Below, piece by piece: positions 1-12,599 of a DNA stretch of 64,000 nucleotides. Position numbers and translations under genes: made by a program. The notes beneath the pieces were generated by a model. That model saw nothing but the letters and a program-made list of their open reading frames with translations, ran no database searches and was not told the origin of the DNA. Source of the DNA: Hetaerina americana (Eukaryota > Arthropoda > Insecta > Odonata > Calopterygidae). Every line of letters begins with the position of its first letter. Within the stretch, counting starts at the first letter, position 1. The DNA lies in contig JAKTNV010000078.1 in NCBI GenBank assembly GCA_022747635.1, forward strand, positions 558,001 to 622,000. Reading direction: 5' to 3'.

Positions 1-126
1 CTCTTTAATATGATACCGTCTAAGTGTATGTATTATTATCTTAATAATTACTGTAAAATTCATTTTATTCATTTGAATGAGTTAATATATTCTATTGTTT
101 CAGGCTTCACTTCGTGGAAGTATTTA

Positions 127-385
127 ATATCCATACTAAAAAGAAAGATTCGTACTTTTCCACAGATTTTATTATAATAATATATTATTATTAATATATT
201 ATTATTAATATATTATTATTAATATATTAATATATTATTATTAATATATTAATATATTATTATTAATATATTAATATATTATTATTAATATATTAATATA
301 TTATTATTAATATATTAATATATTAATATTATTATTATAATAAAATCTGTGGAAAAGTACGAGTCTTTCTTTTTAGTATGGATAT
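127..385. repeat. AT-rich fold-back (long inverted repeat) element
   Basis: Two 56-nt arms (127-182 and 330-385) are reverse complements with one mismatch (T/C in the AAAGA[T/C]TCGTAC part). The arms contain non-simple sequence (CATACTAAAAAG, CGTACTTTTCCACAG), so the symmetry is not just an AT-repeat effect. The 147-bp middle is an imperfect array of TATTATTAATA-like units and is itself largely self-complementary, so the whole 259 bp could form one hairpin. Flanks are AT-rich, so a short target duplication (ATAT or TA) cannot be told from chance. It could be a MITE or fold-back element with an expanded core; an assembly fold-back artefact is also possible. No coding potential. Confidence 0.85.
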
Positions 386-689
386 AACTGAGTTAAGTTT
401 TAGTTTTTAATATCCCCCATTATTTGCCCTCAAAAGAATAATTTAAAAATTGTGAATAAGTTCCCCGGTGGTAAATTTATACTGTTTAGTTCTAAATTCT
501 TTATTTATTGATAGGTTTCGGAAAATAATCTTGGTTTTTGGTAACGTAGGAGTATATATATTATTGAATAATTTTACGCAGGATGAGGGGCAAGTATCAT
601 ATCTCTTGATGTCATGCCATTTTCTTGAATTCCATATTTGTGCATACGTCATAGACATGGTAGTCGTAAAAATACTTTTAAAACTACTT
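386..689. other. Unassigned AT-rich DNA
   Basis: Nothing recognisable. An open frame runs through the + strand here into the LINE relic that follows, but its first 75 or so residues match nothing I know. Confidence 0.5.
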
Positions 690-2735
690 CGGAGAAGAAG
701 ACACTCATGGAAGATTCCGAGGTACGGAGAAACTCCCCAAAGTGGCTACATTCTTGTAAGAACGAGATACAAGAGCCAAATTAAGATATGTAAGAGCGGC
801 TCTAGCACTGATATAAATAGCAATCACAACATGGTGATCATGGACAGTCTAATGTGATACGAGGATATGAGGCAAGTGACACAGGAACCCATGGATACAA
901 AAGAGAAAGTAAACTGAATGAATAATTGTGACCATCGAGAAGAAATGAATGAAACTAGTTTATGATGGAGGAAGGGAGTAAGGCATATAATAATCGTAGT
1001 AGCAGATGAGTAAATCGTAAGTAAGTCAACGAAATCTAAGCTGTCATAGATAACTGGCTCAAATAAGTAAACTCATAGAGATTGGAGGAAAATATAAGAA
1101 TTCAAAACAGGACACAGAAGATACTCTTTATACAATGTTGAGGAGCCAAGCGATACGACAGTGCCAAAAGGCCAAGGGAGTGTAGTTAGGAAGTCACTGC
1201 AAATAAAATCAATGACAGAATAGATAATGGTACAACGGTTTAAAAACTGGTGAGGAATAGAAAGTAAAACGAAAACCCACAACATCCGAGATGCTGACGC
1301 AAGGATAACAAGAGATGTTGATATCGAGAAGAGATGCAAGGAATACATTGAACTATTCTACTTATGGCCCAAATTACTTGATAGTGACTTGATTATGAAA
1401 GGAATCTGGGTAGAACAAAAGGGTTCCAGATTAACAGAGAAGCGAACTTCACAGAATCTTGAAAGATCTGAAGAACAGCTGGGTACCCGGAGTTGACAAA
1501 ATAAAAGATGAAATAATCAAAGCGCTAGAGGTCCATGCGAAGGTTACTATGTTTGGGATAATAAAAGATAGCCACGGCAGTGGAAAACTACCAGAAGAAT
1601 TTTAGAAGAGTGTGATGATTGGAATAAAGAAGATACCAAGATTACATAAATGTAAAGAGCACAGAAATTTGATCTGATGTCTTACACATACTTCGACGAC
1701 TTTAGATGGAACAAGATGTTCAAGATATTAGAAGCTGTTGCAATCGCCTACAGTGATATTCAATAATTCATCATTTTTGCAAGAATCAGGCAACAACCAT
1801 GCAAATGAAAAACGAATGAAAAATATTAGCCAAAGACTGAGAAGTAAGACAAGGATACAATCTCTAGCCAGCACTAGTCGACGTAATCTAGAAGAATCAA
1901 TGAATGAAGCACACCAATTCAGCATCATAGGAATCAAAATAAAGGGCAAAGAAATTAACATGCTCCATTTCACATGCGATATCGCAGTAGTTGCAATAAC
2001 GCGTGCACCAGCAAGAAACTCAAAATCCTATAGACCAAGTATTTAAGGCATAGAATATTAGCGTCAAAAAGGGGAAAACTGGAACCATCTGCGTGTAAGA
2101 GAGATGCGGAAGACAGACACCGAAACTCCAGGGGAGAAACTGGAGAGATTGAAATACTTCTTTCTATCTGGCCAACAGTATCACTTTGGATGGATGAAGT
2201 TCTACCAACATCTAGTGAGCTCAAACTAAGAAGGCATTCGTGAATAAAAGGCAACTACCATTTTAAAGCATCCTAAGGTATCAAATATGGAAACAGTTCG
2301 TCGAATAGTTCATTTAGAGCATGGCTTTATACAGACCAGAGACGTAGGAAAGTAGACTGTTGAAGAATAGAAGCTCTTGAAATGTTGTCCTGGAGGAAAA
2401 TGTTGAGGATTGGATGGATAGATAAAGTGAAAAACGAGGAGGTATAAAGAAGAGCAGGAGAGGAAAGTACTAAATTTAGAACTCTCCAGCAAAGAAGAAC
2501 TAGATGCATTGGACACAATTTGAGGCATAATTGGTATATTATGAGCATAATAGAATGACAAATTAATGTGAAGACTCCCTGTAAAAGACAATGGGAAAAG
2601 TACATGGAACAAATTAAGAAGGACGTAAAGCAGAGAAGCTAGCGGGGGGTGAGGGAATTAAAACTAACTAGAGAAGAGTGGAAAGCTACAATGAACTAAT
2701 CTTACGATTGTAATGTTCATATGATGCTACGATAA
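690..2735 (+). pseudogene. Decayed non-LTR retrotransposon (LINE), endonuclease end through RT C-terminus
   Basis: Conceptual + strand fragments, in several frames with many stops, follow the order of an AP-endonuclease/reverse-transcriptase LINE. About 690-857 gives the endonuclease C-terminus (RRRRHSWK, then YILVRTRY and DINSNHNMVIMD, against the family's SDHNLV). About 1285-1410 gives the linker (IRDADARI, EKRCKEYIELFY). About 1460-1620 gives the RT start (LKDLKNSWVPGVDKI, SGKLPEEF). About 1950-2000 gives the YADD-box region, read as INMLHFTCDIAVVA, so the catalytic FADD is now FTCD. About 2370-2700 gives the C-terminal region (EMLSWRKMLRIGW, DKVKNEEV, CIGHNLRHN, LTREEWK). The 5' part is absent. 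The order of motifs supports one 5'-truncated copy. I do not assign a clade. Dead as a gene. Confidence 0.8.
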
Positions 2736-5700
2736 AATACCAGCCATTTTGTTCGTCACTTTCGTGGCAGTAAAATGTCACAACGGAAGTCTTAGCGAAC
2801 ATGATTTCCCGGAGTGTTCCCAAAGCCCAGTTGGAAAGCGGCTTTCGTTAAATAGTAGAGTATAGAGAGGGGGAAGATGTAAGGAAGTAAGAATTGCAGG
2901 GTGAGGGAAAGCAGTGAGGAAAGAAAGAATCGAGTGAAACGGTTGGGCTAAAATGAAGCCAGAGAGAGATGAGAGGAAGGGGTAGAAAGCGACAAGCTGG
3001 GAGATTTACGACCAACACTCCCGGCAGCGGAGTTGGTAAGAGGAGATAAAAGCTGTACGCAAGGTTGTTTGGAGATTTGGTCTGTTATTGTGTCAGCCAA
3101 TTATGATCATGAGCCTCGGACAATGCGAATACCTTCCGTTTTGTTCCGTAATCCCGTGGGAGCGTGATATGCCTCACCACAGCTTGGACCTACCTCAATC
3201 CTTCATAAAAACTGTCAGGCGTGATGTAGCTACGTGTTTCGAGGATGCCTTGTCACGTTATGACTCCGGAAATTGCAATTTTCCAGACTGTTGTAATCTT
3301 TATTTGATTCTGGATTGAACTTATATAGATATGCACCCTATAAAGGCAAGATTCAGTGTATAGAATTCAGCAAGATTCAGAATATAATTCAAAATCTCTT
3401 ATGTTCCCTTAAAGTCGAACTAATTTATATATTATCAAACCGTAGCGCAGAAATACGACACTACCTACGAAGTGGTTGTTAACGACCACTTGAGCAATGT
3501 AATAGTTTGGGATGAAGCTGCTCCTGGGTCAGTAATTTAATTAAATTGCTGATGAACCGTCTTAGTTCTTTGATTGATTGAAGTTGATGATGAGGGGATT
3601 GCACTGTGTTATTACTTATTCAGATAATCATATTCATGCTCCGACTATGGAAATATTCAAATTACGTAGAAGATGAAAATTACTGGAGTTCATGGAAAAC
3701 ATTCCACGAGGTTATGTAATCTTGTTACTTGATCTTGGAGTAAACAAACTCATTTGTTAAATGCTGCTGGAACCCAAATTGTCATTTTTTAAAATGCTGC
3801 CGAAAAGCATTTATCAAAGGCGTGGACCGTCTAGAAGAAGGGTTAAAATTTCATAAATTAAAATTTTTGCTTCATGTCATTTTTAAGGCGTGTTCCTTTT
3901 AAGTTTTTAGTAAAAATCCATCCGTTGTATTGCTGGACTGGTTCTTCCAAATATAAAAAGTGCTTTAATAGAAATTAATGAACGCTAAATGTAATTCATT
4001 AATGCTGAAGTTTTTATGATAATTTTTTTCATAAAATTTGTCCCTGGAAACATATTATGGTAAGCAATGCTCTCCCATCAAGGGCGGAGACCTCAACCTT
4101 GAAAAGCCCTTCCATCACCCAACCGCTAAACCTATATGGGATTATATATGATCTCTCAGGGTTTCTATTAGCCCACATACATGTATTTCCATGTTCTGTA
4201 GATAAGATATTATGAATAAGTCTTAATCACAAAATAAAATAATAAATATAGCCTCTATATTGAGGCAATGTTGTTTTTTCAATAGCACTATAATTTCTAA
4301 CTTTCATTGATTTGCATGGCCTTTGTGCCACTTTGTACACTGTAGTTTTTAGGCTTATTAGTCAGTGGAAGGATTTTGAGGACTCATTAAATGGCTAGAA
4401 ACATACTTTTCAATTAACAACCCAAGCTTTTGCGCCTTGGATAATGGAATAATTGATCATCATACGTAGGCGGATATAATCATTTGGTGTAAAATCGAAT
4501 CTTGCTCCTGACTCGCAATGAAACATTATCAGTTTTAAAGACACAGATAATGAATGTATAAGTTTACGTCTATGCTAGTCATGTGATTCATTGGCTTTAT
4601 CTTTAGGCCAATTCTCTAGTATAATCCCCTGAATAAATATTTGGGTCTAGCTCGTGAAAAGGGCAAAGGAATGATTTCAAATCATCCCCTTCAAGTTTCC
4701 AGCATTCCCTTTAGTATATATTTTGTCTTCCTCCCTCATCAAACTTCTTCCGATACTCTGGCAACTCCTACCAACACCCTATCCTTTTATCCAAGCGCAC
4801 ATCTTCCATTTTCCAAGGCCGTGAACACTTCTCCGAATCTTTAGAGGTAACTCTCCTGAGATTCCCTACCCCCAAAACTTCTCTACTCACGAAACTCATC
4901 CTATCGACTCCTCACGTACGTTTTGGGGGACGCAGTTACGTGATCACTTGCAAATTTGAAAAGATTTTGTATGAAGCCTTTCAAAAGCGAATGCGAATGC
5001 CCTTATTAATTCGGGTCGTATTTCAAAAGAACTGTGGTCCTGTCATCTCGCGGTATCTTCTATCAGGACAAGGTATTTTTCATGAAAAATTGCTTGCCGT
5101 GAACATCTACTTCCAATTAAAATGAAGATATATGCATTTATTCTAAAAATGTTGCAGAATTTCACCCTTTTATGGGGGATTTTCCTTAAATGTACGAGGT
5201 AAAATTCAATATTATAGGGTTGAAATTTGTCTCTCGCATCAAATGCAGTAATGAGGGTAATCGTTTGATACAGAGCAATATTGTTTCGTAAGCCGCGAAA
5301 AGATAATTAAAATATTAAGAATTTTTCCTGTCGGTACTGTTTGCCGTGGCTGTAAAAATAGAGCCTAAGACAGCAAGTATATGAAAAAGTAGGCAATGAA
5401 GAATAAGGGCAATCAAATACTCTTGTAGAAGGCTGTTTTTTAAGCTTTCAATGAGTTTCACAGGTTCTTATTGATAGAATTATGCATAAATATTATGTTT
5501 ACATTAAAAGCATCGTATACTTTACTAGGTCAATAATTTTAGTCAGGATTCAAGCAGAGATACAAGTAAATGCCACAACTTTCGGGATTTCTATTTTTGT
5601 GGTAGTAGATGAAAATATATTTTCATTAATTAATTTTTAAGTAATAATAATGCGTGATGGATGAGATATTAAACCTAATATTTTTAATTTTGCCGTAATT

Positions 5701-5885
5701 TTTATTAGGCTCTTATCTGTGGAAAATATATTTAAATTTTTCATGACCTCTTATTATAATGACGCAAGCCATAAAATAATTGAACGTTATGGAAAATTTT
5801 ATTTATGCATAATATTGGCAATTGCTGAAAAATATAAACGATTTATTTTAGAAATTTATTCACGAGAATGAAAGGTTAAGTGGAT
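2736..5885. other. Unassigned intergenic-like DNA
   Basis: About 3.1 kb without a recognisable gene. It holds a purine-rich stretch (about 2850-3010), a 22-bp near-palindrome at 3470-3491 (AAGTGGTTGTTAACGACCAC plus TT, one mismatch) and a pyrimidine-rich stretch (about 4670-4890). Short open frames at 3088-3318 and 4940-5125 match nothing I know and are no longer than chance allows. Confidence 0.5.
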
Positions 5886-6215
5886 CGAAAGGAAACAAAC
5901 GAGGAAGTACTAGGCACGGCGGAAAACGAGAGGGGGAAGGCCAAAGGAGACAGGAAATATGAATGAAGAGAGCATTTTGGTTAGCGATGGGATGTTGATA
6001 ACTGTATTAGAGGGGAAAATGTTAGGCAAGCGAGGTAGGGGTGGAAATAAGATGGGAATGTTGGATTGAATGAAGGGAGGAAGGAAGTATACGGAGCTGG
6101 AGAGGGGCTTATTGCAGAATGGGTTGGGTTGGCTGGTTAGCAGACCCAAGGGAATTGTCTCTACCTTTTGGTAGCTTGTGTCCATCCAAAACCTATGTCA
6201 ATCAGTAATTAACCC
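5886..6215 (+). repeat. LINE 3'-end relic (C-terminal region)
   Basis: A purine-rich + strand segment. One frame near 6058-6120 reads roughly MLD-MKGGRKYTELERGLLQ, resembling the lysine-rich tail of endonuclease/RT LINE proteins (a MIDDIK.GR.Y..MK-like block). The same block and the sequence after it recur at about 17340-17490: compare CATCCAAAACCTATGTCAAT here with CACCCAAAACCTACGTTAAC there. So this is a shared interspersed repeat. Assignment to the LINE C-terminus rests on a short motif only. The minus-strand open frame at 5910-6185 is an artefact of purine richness. Confidence 0.5.
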
Positions 6216-7369
6216 AAGTTAATTAAGTTAACCCATAATTATAATTGAGAAAGAGTACAATAATGAATGAAAATAAAACTTCTTCCACCATAAATGTTAG
6301 CTCGTGAAATTTAGCTTTAGTATCTAGTTATGTTATCCAGTTAAGTTTTGTAAGAAAAATTGCTGGAAACTTGAACGTCAGATAATAAAGAGTAAATATT
6401 TTTTTATCATTCCTCTTCTGTATTGCGTAGGGTAAGGATAAAAACCACCCAATAAGGCATTGGCAATTCAAGTTGATAAATTCTTTAAACAACCGTAACT
6501 ATAATTTCGAGAAAACATTTACTTGAAAATTACACATTTTGTCATTTTAACATTTCCTACAGTACTTTTGAGATCATATTGTTTTTCTTAAGTATCCTCC
6601 CATCAATTTAATAAACCGTCAAGAATCATCTTATTTGAATAGGGACTAAGGAAAAAAGAAAGGACTAGTTTTAATACGAATTGTCACCTCAAATAATAAG
6701 TATTTTTTTCTGTTTCTACAAGTACCTTTTACGGTGAATAGTTTTTTTACATTGAAGAAGAAAGGAGGAAAAAGTAGGAAGCTATAAGAATAATTCTCTT
6801 TATCAACTTATGAGTAGTATGTACTCACGTATAATTCCATTGAAACACATATTATTACTACATAAACATAACAAACATAATAGGAAAAAAAATTGAGTCA
6901 TGTGATGTAAAACAAAATTCATTGCAGATTCGTTCTATATTCACCAAAAGGGAGAATGTAAATGCAGTTGCATGCAACAGGATTACGAATGGAATTTAAT
7001 ATTTATGTTTAATTTCATCATAGGATTTCGCGAATGAAAATTTACATATTTCCAAAGAACTCTATTTGAAGTGAATTTTCTCTTATAAACATTCATTCTT
7101 TCTTCACTTCTAGTTTTTTTTTTCTTTCCTAATGATCTAATCCAGGTAGATGTGAATCTAGGGAGTAAAATAAAATAAAAATTGAAATAAGACATACTGT
7201 GGTAGTTTTCCAATCTTGCTTGTAGAATTATTTATCTCAAAAATAAAAAAATTTTTGGAAGTCACGTAACCATTTTGGAGAAAATAATACTTCTACTAAA
7301 CCTTTAGCTCTGTCCCTGCCATGAAGAACTTTAGAAAATTTTGGTGAGGGAAGAAATAAGTATTGTTCA
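6216..7369. other. Unassigned AT-rich DNA
   Basis: No gene, repeat or RNA recognised. AT-rich with short homopolymer runs. Confidence 0.5.
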
Positions 7370-7699
7370 TAATTATTTACAGTAGTAGTAGTATTTAGGG
7401 GAGGCGTCCGACAACCGAGGTCATTTGTGCCAAAGGGGATGGACAGGAAAGGATGAAGGGTGGAGAGAAACCCAGCGTCGGTATTAGCCTACTCTTTGCG
7501 AAAAGCGCCTAGGGGTCCGTAGCTCAACGTCCCATCCGACGGATGGCTTACTCACTCAAAGTGCCCTCCACAAGCCACCTCAAGTAGGGATCGAGATGCC
7601 TCTGAAAAATATTCAACACCGCTGGGATTTGAACCCGAGCCCTCTAGGTGGACGCCAGTACGATAGCCACCGGAACAGTCCCGATCCCCTTTAATTATT
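7370..7699 (-). repeat. tRNA-derived SINE with 8-bp target-site duplication
   Basis: Read on the minus strand, the element starts near 7691. It has a pol III B-box-like GGGTTCAAATCCC (about 7626-7638) and an upstream A-box-like TGGCTATCGTACTGG, so a tRNA-like head. A body of about 230 bp follows, and the 3' end is CGCCTCCCCTAAATACTACTACTACTG, i.e. a (CTA)n tail (given here in parts: CGCCTCCCC, TAAATA, then CTA repeats). TAATTATT occurs on both sides (7370-7377 and 7692-7699), a likely target-site duplication from L1-type retroposition. The 3' end also occurs at 23508-23535. Non-coding. Confidence 0.75.
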
Positions 7700-8180
7700 A
7701 ACACTATCGCACTACTAACTGTTAATTTAAATAAATGAGTAAATCAACTAACTCTTCAGTCACTTCAAGTAATATTGTAACCTCATTGATTTTATTTCTA
7801 GGGCCAGTAAAATCATACAGTGACGATATGTTTATCATTGAAAATTACTTTTAAACTTGCTTAGCTATATTGATTGAAGTCCAAGTTATTGGTTTGAGAC
7901 AGATAATTATTATATACTTACGAGAGTTTTAATTTTAAATTTATTGTAAAAATATGACTTTGGAATTTTTCAAGTCGTCCGCTCTTTGTACTGTGATAAT
8001 TTAAATGAAAAATCGAATGTTTTCGTTTCAATTTTCACTCATTTCAGATTATTGCTCTCATCTCTATATCTTAAGCATGGAAGAAAAACATTTGATATCA
8101 TTCCTATCAGTTTTAAAACTATCCATTTAAGAGATTTTTAAGCATCATCCGGTTGGTGTGAATGTGAAATTGTTTCATTG
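7700..8180. other. Unassigned AT-rich DNA
   Basis: Nothing recognised. Confidence 0.5.
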
Positions 8181-8305
8181 TAATGCATATTAGCGGATGA
8201 CGCCATTAAAAAAGTGACTGCTGCGCTATCTCCCGCAGTTTCTTGGAATTTGTGAAAACTTGTGTTTTCATACTTGCTGCTTAAAGTTAAAGCTGCATGT
8301 ATGGC
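8181..8305 (+). repeat. Diverged copy of the SINE body found at 41.0-41.4 kb
   Basis: The segment running from TGCATATTAGCGGATGACGC through ATCTCCCGCAGTTTC and GGAATTTGTGAAAA to TTTAAAGTT..AAGCT matches the body of the composite at 40933-41428 (TGCACATTAGCGGATGACTC, ATCTCCCGCAGTTTC). It has indels and substitutions throughout, so it is an older copy. No tRNA-like head is seen, so it is probably 5'-truncated. Confidence 0.7.
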
Positions 8306-9771
8306 CTGAATGAGTTTTCAAGCTCACAATTAAAATGATAACTGTGACCGATTGAGAGGGGTCATTGCTGCGTCCGAGAAGAAGTAAGAACTCGGTGAGA
8401 AGATATTTCTACATAGCGATATGTTTGCATAATCATTAAAATGTATAGATATTTGTCTAAGTTCTTAAACGTAGAATTCCTTTCTTCCACCTCTATTACA
8501 TTTATTTTTTTCCTCTTTTTCCATCTAATTATCTCATTTTATCCCTTATTCACAAGTCTCATAAGTTAAAACCCAATGTTCTAAGTCCATCTTCTTTTCT
8601 TAAGGAAAAGATGGCGTAATCGTAACCATTTCATAAAATTTGTATCTATTAATGGTTTTCTTATTTCATATCCGTCACAAATTTTTATTCCTTTTAAAAT
8701 GATCATAGAAAAGCAAATAGCTGTTCCCTAGTTATCTACTAACAATCCGTCATCTGAATCACTAAATTGTCTTGATCGTCAACGAATTCGATTGATTCAA
8801 TCAGTTCAACACTATTATTAAGTTTTTCCTCCATCTCCATTTACCACCTACCTGGCTGACATAAAAAATATACTAATCGTGAACAACTTCTCCACCGCAA
8901 TTTATTACCAATTGTTTTTCTCTATCTTTTACCTTTTCTAAAGTAATTTTGACAAATATAAACTTAAAATGAGATGTATGCCCCCATGGTCTCCTTAAAT
9001 ACTCTTGGAATTATTACATTGGCCTTTCTCACTCGATGATATCTACGCCTAATCCGAATTAACGAAGCTAAAAAAAAACAATCCGATTGTATTTTTTGCA
9101 TCTGCAAATAAATGTTGTGTTTGTTGACTAGATTGTTTCACATCCAAAAGCTGTACTCGGTAGCTAAATGTAGTACCCAACTAAGTTTCGCAGTCTTGTG
9201 AAAATTCTGCACCTAGCGTTACCCCAACCTCTCTAAAAAAGATCTCTCTCACATATGGAATGCAGTTGCCGTCCTAATTAAATTATATTTTGGAAACAAC
9301 GAGGGTTATTTTTCAAACTAAGGATGCTGATGATAACTTCAAGGACATAATAATGATCATATATTGAAGAACTAATATGCGTTTAGGTTCTGTCTATACT
9401 CTTCTTTTTTATACTCCTCTGTAACATGAAACTATTTTCTAGCTCAAAACGGAGACCTTCGCAGGGAATCGTGGACCTTCAGAGTATTAATTAGATCAAT
9501 TGAAGTTCATCGTAAGCCTAAGATCCATTTTAAAGTCAGGCCATCAGAGTAAACGGCTTGACATTTTCTCGTAGAATGCTATCATACTAGACAGCCGAAG
9601 TGGAGAAGTACATTCTAGGGTGTGAATTCATTGCGCCACACAGAAGCTACAAATTGACAGCGAAACAACTTTGCAGCGCAGCTACCTCCAACTCACATCA
9701 TCCTATCAGGCACCAACATATGGCAAAATATACTTAGAGGAGCTACCATAATTAAGTCATTCTACATTGAC
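8306..9771. other. Unassigned AT-rich DNA
   Basis: No gene or repeat recognised over about 1.5 kb. Confidence 0.5.
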
Positions 9772-9787
9772 TATATATATATATATG

Positions 9788-9873
<86 letters not shown>

Positions 9874-9892
9874 GTATATATATAATATATAA
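9772..9892. repeat. (TA)n microsatellite with TATG interruptions
   Basis: About 120 bp of alternating T and A with scattered G interruptions (TATATG) at several points. Confidence 0.95.
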
Positions 9893-12298
9893 GTGGCGAA
9901 ATTATACTTAAATTTGAAATTAAAGCTTCATGCACACGGAAAGTGGTTTCCTTTACATTGCTTCTAACACAAGCGATTCCAATTCTTTTTTGAGCAATTA
10001 AGACTTAGTTATTCAAATTAGACAAAACGACGCATCTTAAAAGGCTGTGCCCGTTTCAAATACGAAAAGCAGTTTGATCAACAGTTGGTTTATCATAAAC
10101 AGTTAATTTTCCTTTCGTGCTATCTACAGGTATGTCGACTGAAGACAGCGAATATATTGTTCTATCCAAAACTCACCCGTTAGAGCCAAAATTTAATTAA
10201 TCTTGTAATTTTATTACCCTGGAAAAAATCTGTTCCCCCCAAGCGTCAATTTTATAGGTTATCAAAAATTATCACCAGAATCTTTCTTGCAACTAATCTT
10301 ACAATTGAGGTTCGTACTTTTAAGACCGCGATCATATTAATCACCTTGACGGTGGCTCATTTAAAAATCAAAATCAAAGAAGTGTCCTTGGTTTTAGCCC
10401 ATAACTCTCCTAGTTTCCTCTTCTCGTCACGTCTACTCCTGTTAATCCATCTTGGCCAAAAGATGGTAAGGGCTTTAATTACCATTGCGTATGGTTGAGG
10501 AATCTTTTTGAAAACTTGTGAAACTTTAGATCCTTCGAAACTCTCCTTAAAGAGGAAATGAAATGAAAGTTGAAAAGAAAGGTTTCCGGCACAACTTCTT
10601 CGTATTACCTTTGACTTCCCTTTTAAAACTGAAGGATTAAACTACGACTGGCAGAAATGAAGGGGGTGAGATTAAAGTTTGCGCTCATATTGCAGTGCCC
10701 TGGAATTCCTAGCCTCACCGTTTACCTTCATCTCGGCTGTCTACTCCCCTCCCTTTTCTTTTCCCAACTTCCATCCACCAATTCGCCTTTCTCTCCTCTT
10801 CCTTACCCACGTGCCGTCATCTACCACTGATTCTCTCACCCCACTCTCGCTCTATATCTCTCTCTTCGTCTACGGCAATTTCGGATTCACTGGTCATTTA
10901 CTAGCTTATTTCCGCAGCTCTCGCCTTGACGTCTCTTCCATCTCCCTTTCACTCCCGTTCTATTACATTTGTGGTCGTATCAAGGGGTGGGTAGGTCTAT
11001 CAGGATTTTTTTCGTCTTTCATTTCACATTACACCGACATGGCTTTCTGTGGCAGGTTATCTGTTGTGTAAATTCATCATATGAGTACAAATTTTCTACC
11101 GTAAATCTTTCCCATTATTTTCACAAATACCAGATTGAAATTCATGAGAATAATCAAATTATAAATCATCACCTATTCACACAAATGTTGAAATTCATGT
11201 TGTGCTGTTTGGAATAGTTGATTCCGTCATCATGAAGATAGCCTTAAGCATTATGGTGCAGTTCATTCAAGCGTGCAGAGCTGTCTCAGGAAAACGTAAT
11301 TATCGCTTTAAATTTACAATAATAAATGATGGAAATGATGCCATCTCTTACTATTTTTCTAACTTTCATTACACTTGGCCTATTAATGTAATCAGAATGG
11401 TATATAATGAAGGAACTAAATTGGGACTTTTCACGTCATTTGGGCACCGGGACTTTTCACGATATTTCAATCGTCATGCTAATCAAAATATTTTAAGTTC
11501 ATCACAATGGCCCTAAGATTTGTGGGATTTATTATAGAACGTATTTTTTCCCCAAATTCAGAAGAAGAGCCAAAGTGCACTATTTCCCTGGGCTCTACCA
11601 GTAACATAAAGTATTTATTTCATTTTCCACCAGAACGGCGTAATAAAAAATATCACTGTTTTATTATTATACTAATACCTGCTGATATTTTTAACGTAAA
11701 CCAATGTTCGAAAATCTGAAATTCTCTATGGATGAGTCAGAGAGACAGGTTTTTAGATAGAGGAACATCATATTTATTTAGAAGAAAAAAAATCTTTAGT
11801 CCAAGCATTCTATCCTGATAACGATCTTGTAAGAAAATTCAGGGTCTAGGGTAGAACATAGCTGGGTTAGTTAATTTGCTCTTTAGATAGAAGATAGCCA
11901 CAATATTCAACGCACAATAGACTTTATTATGTAACCTTTTATATAAGAATTTCATGGGAAAGTGATAAGAAGATCAAAAAACCAGCTCTAAAGCGGTTGG
12001 CAGAAATGTGCTATAATTCCTCTCAAAGGTCAACTCAGGGAGGACACAAGAAGGAAATTGGCAAGCTGATATCTAGATATAAAAATAGAATGCAATTACG
12101 GCTAAAAAGGACTTGGAAGCAAAGAATATTTCCAATATTGCACTGACGCGTCAAAATACTAATGATCAGTGTAGTGCGGATCGAAAAACAGTAGCTTAAT
12201 GAGGTAAACTATAAATAATCGAGGATAAATAATACCTTCTCTCTTTTTAAATGTATCCTCCCTTCTTTTATAAATATTGATTACATATATTTATATCC

Positions 12299-12301
<3 letters not shown>
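9893..12301. other. Unassigned DNA; pyrimidine-rich block and unsupported open frames
   Basis: A C/T-rich block lies at about 10700-10960 and gives an open frame (10679-11071) of low-complexity Ser/Phe/Pro/Leu. An AT-rich frame at 11202-11516 (104 codons) matches nothing I know. Neither has a domain, a conserved motif or a detectable splice context that would make it a gene. Confidence 0.5.

Positions 12302-12369
<68 letters not shown>
12302..12369. repeat. (TA)n microsatellite
   Basis: An almost uninterrupted run of about 34 TA units. Confidence 0.95.
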
Positions 12370-12373
<4 letters not shown>

Positions 12374-12599
12374 ATGCATGCACCCACACAATCTTGGAGG
12401 ACACATCGAATATGTTTTTGTTTTGGCGTTCTTACCGTCTAAGTTGAACAAAGTAGAATCAAGAAGATTTTTGTTTAGTCAATGAACGATGACCAAAATA
12501 TAAATTTAAAAATACAAATTATTAATATTATGAATGAATAAATAAATATTTATATGTAAAATTAAAAATATAACTTGCTTTCAACGACTTAGAGGTAAA

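Noticed and set aside
3470..3491. 22-bp near-palindrome as a regulatory operator
   Set aside because: One short imperfect palindrome in AT-rich DNA, without context or repetition.
10679..11071. 130-codon + frame
   Set aside because: Covers a pyrimidine-rich block, Ser/Phe/Leu-biased, no motif.
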